Of a DNA stretch of 64,000 nt, positions 55,960-64,000 are shown in pieces. A model generated the notes under the pieces. It made no database searches. It worked only from the letters and a program-made list of their open reading frames with translations, and was not told where the DNA came from. A program made the translations under genes and the position numbers. The stretch's first letter is position 1. Each line of letters starts with the position of its first letter. This stretch comes from Takakia lepidozioides (lineage: Eukaryota; Streptophyta; Takakiopsida; Takakiales; Takakiaceae), in contig CM060731.1 in assembly GCA_030704615.1 (NCBI GenBank), positions 10,292,001 through 10,356,000 of the forward strand. The letters run 5' to 3'.

Positions 55960-58245
55960 GTGGAGTTGAAAGTGAATGACACATGCTGGGAGTTGTTGGA
56001 ATCACTTAGTGTTGGGGTTTTCTCATTAGTGAGCAACCCTCTTCAGGACCATACTCCTGACACCTCTGTTCACCAACATTGAAAATCAGGAGGCTCAGCC
56101 TAAAGCCCTGCTCCTCTTGGGGTATACAACACATGGATGCTTGTGTGGAGGGATTTTTGCAGGAAATCTGGAAAGCCTGAACAATTTCCTGAACCAATTT
56201 TATATACCAACGTAAGTCTCAGTACTGGATTAACCCCTCACAAATGTAGGTCTATCGACTCTTCTGCTGCCCAACCATGGATGTGGGGACTATGGCCACA
56301 ACGCTATGGCAAACAACGTCTCGTGAGTACTCAGGACCAGCAAGAACATAGTCTCTCCCCGCGCCTGTGTTCACCAACTTTCAACCACTTTCACAAACTT
56401 TGTCGAGGCTGAGCCTAAAGCCCTGGCCATGTTGGGGTCTGATTGTTGGGCAGGTCATACTCAGTAGATTCATGCATGTGTGAAGGACTTTCTAGAGGAA
56501 TGAAGGAAAGCCTGAACAATGTCGAACAAAGTCTCTCCCTGCAGCTCTGTTCACCAACTTTCAAGAGGTTTAAGAAACTGCGATCCAGGCCGAGTCTAAA
56601 ACCCTGGCCATGTGGGGGTATGATTGCTGGGCAGGTCACCCTCAGCATGTTGATGCATGTGTGAAGGACTTTCTAGAGGAATGAAGCAAAGTTTCAACAA
56701 TCTCCTCAACCAATTTTTGTATACCAACATAAGTCCCACTACTGGACTGAACCCCTCACGAAGGTAGGTCTATCGCCTCTTCTTCTGCCCAAGAATGGAT
56801 GCGGGGTCTATGGCCACAACGCTGTGGCAAAGAATGTGTCATGAGTACTCAGGACCATGTCGAGCATAGCTGCTCCCTGCACCTCTGTTCACCAACTTTC
56901 AAGAGGTTTAAGAAACTGCGATCTAGGCTGAGTCTAAAACCCTGGCCATGTGGGGGTATGATTGCTGGGCAGGTCACCCTCAGCAGGTTGATGCATGTGT
57001 GAAGGACTTTCTAGAGGAATGAAGCAAAGGTTCAATAATCTCCTGAACCAATTTTGTATACCAACATAAGTCCCACTACTGGACTGAACCCCGCACGAAG
57101 GTAGGTCTATCGCCTCTTCTTCTACCCAAGAATGGATGCGAGAATGGATGGAGCAACCCAAATTTCCAAAAAGGGGGGTGGCAAATGATGTGGTGTCTGT
57201 GTGGGTGTGAAGCAGTGGGAGCTGTGGGGGCAGCGATACAGCATTGGGAGGGGATCATGGGCTTGCCCCAGGCAAGAGGGCCATGCAACCAATTTAGCTA
57301 CCACATGACCACTGGTTGAAACAGGTAGTTAGTAGAGAGAGAGAGTGAGAAGGAGAGTAGAGATACATGAGCTAGAGGTGTTGTGGAACCTGGGTGGGTG
57401 GTTGAATGTGTGGGCAGCAGCGTCCAATGATGTTGTAAGCTGCAGGGAGAGGGGGCTGTAGTACCAGTAGTTAGTGGCGTAGAAGCTAGGGAACAGGGAG
57501 GGCAGACTGCAGATTGAAGATGAGCAAGAGGGTCCTCTATATGAGAGGGTAGTATGGGTTTATGGGTGTCAAAGAAGACCTTAATGTACTGGGTAACATA
57601 GCAGCTCTGAGGCATGCATGTAGTACAGACAATAGGGTGTGTTAAGCTGGTGTAAGGCAAGAGGTAGGGAGTGTGGAGGGGGTAAATTACCATGAATTTG
57701 GTACGTGTGTTGATGCAGGTGCTAGTGTAGGGCAGATCTGGTGGTGTTAACAGTGGTGGGATAGCATACAGTCTCACATCATCTAGCGTAGTATGGCCGG
57801 TCCGTTGGAAGGGGGCTGGGCAAAACTTGGTCAGCTGCAGGTCACCCCCAGCAGGTTCATGCATGTATGAAGGCCTTTCTAGAGGAATGAGAAAGCTGCA
57901 ACAATCTCCTGAACCAATTTTGTATACCAACATAAGTCCCACAACTGGACTGAACCCCTCACAAAGGTAGGTCTATCGCCTCTTCTTCTGCCCAAGAATG
58001 GATGCGGGGTCTATGGCCACAACGCTATGGCAAACAACGTCTCAGAGTATTCAGTACCATATCAAACATAGTCTCTCCCTGCACCTTTGTTCACCAACTT
58101 TCACCCACTTTCACAAGCTTTCTGGAGGCCGAGCCTAAAGCCCTGGCCATGTTGGGGTCTGGTTGCCGGGCGGGTCACACTCAGCAGATTCATGCATGTG
58201 TGAAGGACTTTCTAGAGGAATGAAGGAAAACCTGAACCAAGAGTC
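55960..58245. repeat. array of ~330-360-bp repeats, interrupted
   Basis: Related blocks start near 56150, 56460, 56690, 57030 and 57890. Each has the order ctgaaccaattttgtatacc, cacaaaggtaggtctatcgcc, tatggccacaacgctatggc, ttcaccaactttca, cctaaagccctggccatg, gcaggtcac..cagca and ttcatgcatgtgtgaagg(a/c)ctt. A different sequence of about 760 bp separates the last two blocks (57130-57890). Units differ at many positions. The open frames over it are by-products. The family is not identified. Confidence 0.65.
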
Positions 58246-58417
58246 TTCAACTCATACCAACTCTGAGAGAAGTAATTGTTACAACATGCATGTACTATAT
58301 GTCTGAAGCCGACTTTCATGTACAAACCCCGAAATAGGGAGGCACAAAACGAGAGTCTGGTGCAATGAATTCAGCCAGTACCAGGTCTTCAATGAAAACA
58401 GGAGAGTCTTACAATCT

Positions 58418-58970
58418 CTAACCATTCAGTCCTGCATAGCTGCGGACCTCATCCTCCCAAAACCCCTTAGAGGGGTCTACAACTATTATGCCCCTCTTAC
58501 TTTCTGGGATGAGTTCCGGAAACTCTTGTACCCATCCCTCTCCCATATCTACATGGTACCCCCAATCCACAACACCCTCCCCTTCATAGCGGCTACTTGT
58601 GTGGTGCCAGGTCTTCAACACAAGCCTGTCCACGAAACCTAACAGCACAAGGCACAAAACCACAGCTCCTTGCTCCTCTTCATTCATTGTGTAGAAACAC
58701 TTCATGTCGCCCATGTGGATTGTCATTGTCTTGACTCCTCCCTGGATTTTGTAAACCCACACTTTGTCCTGCCCCTCTTCCGTTTGCACCTTTTCCAGAA
58801 GGCGCAAGATGACCTCATGGGGAATGTGGGCTGGCAATTCTTCAATTCCTGCATAAATCTTGCGGAGCCTGAAAGCTACACCCGCCCCAAATTCCATTGC
58901 AACCCTCAACTTGATAGAGTAGTCTTCTCGAAATATGTAAGTACTATAGTGTGTGGAGAAGATGACTCCA
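58418..58970 (-). CDS. unrecognised open frame, about 160 residues
   Basis: The minus-strand frame is open from about 58970 to the stop at 58418, with the first ATG at 58897. It reads AMEFGAGVAFRLRKIYAGIE, KVWVYKIQGGVKTMTIHMGD, VVLCLVLLGFVDRLVLKTWH and GIIVVDPSKGFWEDEVRSY. The balanced composition with many conserved-type residues suggests real coding sequence. The frame is open upstream of the ATG, so this may be a downstream exon of a spliced gene. No known domain recognised. Confidence 0.45.
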
Positions 58971-59249
58971 AAGAGCTATGACTTTCTTAGAAGAACACCA
59001 GGAAAACAATGTATACAGGAGACGACTTGGGTAACCCTAAGATAACAACAGAACTTCCTGATACTCCCTCTTGAAAGAGATGATGTGAAGAAAAACAACG
59101 ATGAATCACATGAAACACAGAATGACCCTGTGCTTATATTCAATTTTTCAACCTGCTCTTCCACAAGGTCTTGGTGGGACAAACGTGAACTCCCCACCAC
59201 AGAAGAAAAACCTATATATATATATATATCCCATCGAGGGTTGCACTGT

Positions 59250-60380
59250 GTAACGGCTGCACCGTTACACATGGCATTTGCATCCGTTTGTCATCCATCC
59301 GTTCTGTGTAGTCATCCCCCTGTCGGATTTATCAGCTTCACTTCTTCTCCTCTTATTCAATTGAGGTTAAGTAAAGTCTTTGTCGCTGGAGAATGAACCT
59401 AGCTTTGTAAAATGTTGTTATGTACACATACACAATGAATACATCGTTCCTCTTGTGCTCAACATTCTAGAAGCGCTAATGTGAATGCTCGTCACAGTTC
59501 AAAGAAAACAACCAACTTGAAGATGCACGTAGGTTTTTCATACTCCAGCTTGTCCTGCTCTTGTGCAATTCATGTGTAACAACATGTCAAATTTACAGTA
59601 TGACGCTACCATTCCAACACGATATCAGTAACCCATACGGAATGAATTTGCAACATTGTACATGGCCCAATATGAATGCAAATGGCAGTATGAACATGAA
59701 CCCTAAAATACCAGATGCATTGAGGTTTTGTGACCATAACCTGTTGTAGTGTTACTCAATTCACATCTGTAGTCTCTTATTTTGCATGTGAGAGGGAGTG
59801 GCGAAGACTTCGACAATCTTAGTCTGCATGGGGTTGGGTTGGCTTGTGTGTCACGGAATAGAATGTCCATGCCAGGTTACAATTTACATGTTTTACCAGC
59901 AACAGGACTTGCTGCGAAATTGAAGCATAACAAATCACCATTGAGAACATAACTGTGAGAACCATGGTTCAGAAAATGGTACAGACCGTGGATATAATCG
60001 TGTGAAATTGTGACCTCATGTTTGGAGGCATAAGTCTGGAGGCATAAGTCCTGAATTCTGTGAAAGAAAGACTCCAATGAAGGTAGATACGGGAACAACT
60101 GTTTCCTCGAATGCCCCATTTGGATCGCCGATGTGCATCCCATGGAACGATGAAGTCTGTAACGTCCGCACGGTTACACATGAAGTTTCATCCATTCTTC
60201 TGTCAGTTGTCTTTGCATCCGCTAACCATCATCCGACACTATCATCCTCAACCCTCATGTTCTGCCGTTGTTCATCCCATCGACGGATGAAATATGTGTG
60301 CATGCACGGTTACACATGATTGTCCATCCATTCTTTTCTCAGTTGCCTTTCATCCGCAGATCATCATCCATCTGTCTCCC
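59250..60380 (+). repeat. dispersed CGGTTACACATG...CATCC repeats
   Basis: Three related stretches at about 59262-59310, 60168-60240 and 60305-60385 share (a/g)c(a/g)cggttacacatg followed by tccatccattc(t)tct(g/c)tcagttg and tttgcatccgc. They are about 60-80 bp each and suggest a small mobile or amplified sequence. There is no gene between them that I can support; a (TA)n run lies at 59212-59228. Confidence 0.5.
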
Positions 60381-61310
60381 CCTCAAACCTCATGTTGTTT
60401 TGGCGCGTAAGAGGAAGGTGTGCTTGACTGTACCTGTGGAGGCTGTTTCGGTTGGACAATATTATGGCTAATGGTGTTGGTATGTCCATAGAACCGTCGC
60501 AGATCATTGTGTACTCTGCTTAGTTGCAAGTTCATCTTCTTACGGTCCCTGTTGTGATGATGCAGTGTCTATTTACACTAGTATTGTGGAGAAAATGTGT
60601 CATATGGAGCTTGGTTGCTTGGCCTTCATGTGGAGCGGCAATCGACGAGGTTGATCTTTGTTGTGAAACGGAATCCAGTTGCTGCCGCCGGTGAGAATCG
60701 GAATTGAGTGCATTTCATGAACTGAATATCTGTGATGTTTGAGAAAGTGAGGTTGCATTTTCCTCCTCTTCTTTTCTTAAGGCTGCATAGGTTATAGCCT
60801 TCGCACCATCCGATAATATTCCGACTCTTGCACACGGAATAGCTGCTTATGTGACCATCTGCATGAAAGCCCCAAAAAACAGTGAAACGTGGGAAGCGGC
60901 ATATGTTTAGTTTCTTCAGTTCCCAAAATCAGTAATGTATATCTTCATTGTTTTTTAAGGAGGCAGTATACAGTGGAGGTGAACCTCACTCGTTCGAGAC
61001 GTTTGCTGGTTAAGCGTGTTCATGAAGATTTTGCTTTCGGAATGTTGATGAATGCTTTCCCAATCGGTCTGGGCCGAGGGTGGCAGTGTAGCAGGGTTGG
61101 CGGTTTCGCAGCTCTAGTCGTTGGTGACCTGGCAAACTGCATTTGAACTGGCATATGTTCAATCGCAGCTTAAGTCGCAACTGAAAAAGCATACTCGCAC
61201 TTAAGTTTCGCACTTAAGTTTGGGCAAAGGCAGACACATTTCAGGGCGTTTGTTTTAAGTACCGGGGTTTCCAACTTCCTTTGGGCTGCTTTTCATTACG
61301 AACTCGGGTC

Positions 61311-62000
61311 ATGGCATACTATTCAGGTACGAATGGCAGTCTTATTGAAGTTGCCATTGAAGATCCCCGCGATATCTCGGAGCCGCGATTGGCAGGGACA
61401 CGCAGTGTCGTTGCAAATATTTTGTTTGGTTCCAGCATGGAGAAATCAATGTGTCTGGAAGGAATAGTGTTGTTGTACAAGCCGAATGACCCAAAATCAT
61501 ATGCTATGCAATATGTTACTATGGGGGTTTCTTTGTGTATTTGGAATGTGATTGCATGTGCTGCACAGGCGAAAGGATTTCATGTGGACACAACCACGAA
61601 GGCTCGGATTTCTGGGGAGTACTTGTGGTTGGAGGTGAACCTGCGGAGTCCTCAGAAGATCTTCAGCATTGTGGAGGCAGACGAGACCGGGTTCCTATCC
61701 AAGGTCCCCACTGTGGACCTGAAGAAGACCCTCGCTGATATAAAAACTAACGTGATGGTGAAGGGTAGCTTTACAGTGCGACTAAAGAAGCAGTATAGGG
61801 TTGAGAGAGGAGAGCATAGTGTTAGTTGGTCGTTGGGGCTCACTCCCACTACTGCTTTTTTTATCGACAAAATCGACATCGATGAGACTTCTGCCATGGA
61901 TGAGCTGGTGCAGGACTTGGGTGCTCTTAGAGTCAGTCCAGCCCTCTCAGCTTTGCTTGTTGGTGGGGTAGGATCGTCCACGCCAAAATCTGAGAAGTAA
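61311..62000 (+). CDS. unrecognised protein, 229 residues
   Basis: ATG 61311 (MAYYSGTNGSLIEVAIEDPR) to TAA 61998-62000, single exon as seen. The frame extends upstream only from a TTG. Protein-like composition throughout: GTRSVVANILFGSSMEKSMC, YLWLEVNLRSPQKIFSIVEA, LADIKTNVMVKGSFTVRLK and MDELVQDLGALRVSPALSAL. No transmembrane segment, signal peptide or known motif is evident. It could be a lineage-specific plant gene or belong to an unidentified mobile element. The length without stops in DNA of ordinary composition is the main evidence. Confidence 0.55.
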   Translation: MAYYSGTNGSLIEVAIEDPRDISEPRLAGTRSVVANILFGSSMEKSMCLEGIVLLYKPNDPKSYAMQYVTMGVSLCIWNVIACAAQAKGFHVDTTTKARISGEYLWLEVNLRSPQKIFSIVEADETGFLSKVPTVDLKKTLADIKTNVMVKGSFTVRLKKQYRVERGEHSVSWSLGLTPTTAFFIDKIDIDETSAMDELVQDLGALRVSPALSALLVGGVGSSTPKSEK

Positions 62001-64000
62001 TTGACAATGCTTCATAGAAAACACGGTCGGCGGCTTAAGGTGGGGATCCAATTGAGTGCATGTGTTTGCTCTTTCAAAAACTGAGGCTGGATTTTGTGGG
62101 GCAGTTCATAAGTATTGCTAAACTAGAGGAACTCCTTGGTCGTCCAGTACGTTTCTTATGTGTCACTTACCCTTCTACATACAGGTCACATGGGAAGTAT
62201 GTAAATTCAAAAGGAATGATTTTGCAGCTCCCATGATGCTGGCAAGGCAGGCTTGCATTTGTGCACCCTGAATTCACAACACATAAGTGGATGAAGTAGA
62301 AGAAGTGTAAATTCCTTGGGAGATAGGGATGGGTACAAATTGGGGCCGAAGTATGAAAGGACATTTGAACAGTTTTTTTTTTTTTGGTTGACACGCACCA
62401 TTGTTCTAGAGAAGTGCACAGGCTTCGGTGAAGATGGAGGAGAGCAGGTATACGAGGAGGGGAAACATCACCATATTCAATCCTTTCATGTGTTTGAATG
62501 AAAGACAACGGCAAAGAGAGATGGGGATGGAGAGGCCCATGTGTTCAAACATTGTGCCATAGACATGGAAATATATGGACCACAACGTCCCGAATTTCGT
62601 ATGTTGGTGCAATCACGGTTGATATCAGGTGCCCTCTGTGTATGTATCACTATGGAAATCCGAATGGCACGCATAGAGAACCCTACACTTCGTTGATTCA
62701 CCATTGTGCAACACACTGGACCTCGTGGCATGTAGAGCACAGGTGTTTGGCACGAGTTATATTAAATATCATTGCTGAGAGACCAATTGCCACACTGGCA
62801 CCAGCACAATAACATTCATGTGATTGACTTGAAGACTGATTGCACTGGGGTGTGCATTGTGCCCATTTACGATTGTTGCATGGAATGGTATGTGCATGTG
62901 TTACCAATTTCCTTTACATGCAGTTCCTGGCTTGCTTGTATATGCAATGTAGGCATGTGTTGCATGTAGGGAGCTACTTTGAAATACCCCAGTTACCAGT
63001 GCTTCTCAACATATACTTGTTGAAACAGTCCTAGTCTTCAGTATTGGGCATTATGTCACTGCCCAATACATGTAAGCAAGGAAACGGAACAGTAATGTGG
63101 CACTGTGAAGTGAGTGTGTTAAGATTGTGGGGCAACGGGGATCCCATTGGCTGCCATCATGTTGAACAACATGCCCTTGAATCAAAAACATTAGAGAGAA
63201 GGAAGAGACACCCCAAAATAGCATACCCCAATGTAGAGAAGGGCTGACTGGGGGTAGGAAAGAGGGACTGAAGCGAACTTGCAAAACAAAGCAGAGAACG
63301 TGCACTGACGGTCGGAAATGTGCTGCCTATAAGAAGAATAAGACACAGTTGTGGGAAGCAAAGGACCACAAAAATCAACGCAGAAAGGTAGACAATTAAT
63401 AAATAATACTTTCTGTAGCCAATTGTATCCAATGTCACAACGCTTTGCCGACTTTCTTGGCTCGTTTACACTGTCTGCGTGTGAGAGGAGCTGGAGTGGT
63501 GGCCACAGGGAAGAGAGGGCTGCTGCAATCTCCAACTTTGCGTGGGGGTTTGGGCACTGCATATGGAGGCTCGTGCGATGGGTGACCGTCAAGCTCGTGC
63601 AAAATAATGTCTTAAAGTTCATACCTTTTCTCGCGCACGGCCTCAGTAGGGAACCGGTCTGATGTGAGCTGCAAAGAAAGAAGAACAAAGAATGCAAAAG
63701 CAAACAATGAACAAGCAATGATCGTTGTTAGAAATTCATACAATTTTCGTAAGGATATTCATGTTCATTCTACCCGATACATGGATTCAGCACATTGCGT
63801 GAGCACATGAACGTCCACAACTAAAACAGGCGGCAAATGATCATGTAAACCATGAGCAGCTGCCTCTACCCGAGCTTGCACCACCAGGTTGTGGATTCAA
63901 GTACGTTTGCACTAAGTACAGCCTCAATGTAATGAACTACAAACAGACCGCACTGCCATGTGTTGGCCTGCTGTGGAACAGGCGGGCAGAACCACCGCTT
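62001..64000. other. no gene supported
   Basis: Short open frames occur on both strands, including one of 175 codons on minus at 63191-63718, but none has a recognisable domain or convincing splice sites. A T-run lies at 62371-62384. The last few hundred bases may belong to a feature continuing beyond the window. Confidence 0.4.

Noticed and set aside
57298-57942. Minus-strand open frame of 214 codons
   Set aside because: It is low complexity (Thr/Pro/Leu/Ser) and spans the border between a repeat unit and an unrelated insertion.

Overview
The window looks like nuclear DNA of a land plant. Genes have many GT-AG introns, and there are several DYW-type pentatricopeptide repeat (PPR) remnants, a plant-type glycerol kinase and an F-box gene. 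Much of the rest is LINE, Ty3/gypsy and CACTA-like material. A seed-free plant (fern or lycophyte grade) is my best guess. It rests on the style of the PPR proteins and on a DNMT3-like methyltransferase carried by a retroelement, and it is an inference.

Layout. 1-12.7 kb holds two intact minus-strand genes: a 10-exon mut-7-like 3'-5' exonuclease (7538 to 1302) and a 5-exon glycerol kinase (12661 to 8204). 13.6-21.9 kb is a broken minus-strand LINE. Between its two halves lie a CACTA-like transposon end (16780) and a broken PPR-DYW gene (19229 to 17936). 22.5-28.0 kb and 40.3-42.9 kb are repeats, apparently two tandem copies of a segment of about 3 kb, the second split by a retrotransposon.

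The centrepiece is that retrotransposon, 28040-40284. It is a 12.2-kb minus-strand Ty3/gypsy element flanked by a GATA target duplication. Its order is gag (two zinc knuckles), aspartic protease, DNMT3-like cytosine-5 DNA methyltransferase, reverse transcriptase, RNase H, integrase and a C-terminal PHD finger. A 51-bp satellite of about 1.9 kb and a degenerate ~100-bp repeat array lie between gag and its 5' end. It therefore combines a DNA-methylation writer with a likely chromatin reader. The reading frame is broken in several places although the terminal repeats are almost identical.

44.6-48.4 kb holds two further intact genes: a 4-exon, 104-residue basic protein (probably a mitochondrial ribosomal protein) on minus and an F-box protein on plus. 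49.2-50.5 kb has two broken PPR pieces. 50.5-55.1 kb is a second unusual locus: a multi-exon minus-strand gene, now decayed, that joins a ParB-like domain to a permuted, N6A/N4C-type DNA methyltransferase fold. Its largest intron holds a hairpin-rich tandem repeat. 55.9-58.2 kb is a repeat family, and 58.4-62.0 kb carries two or three unrecognised open frames. I see no supportable gene in 62.0-64.0 kb.

The housekeeping genes appear independent of one another. The theme of the window is mobile DNA, with two unrelated methyltransferase-bearing units about 15 kb apart.
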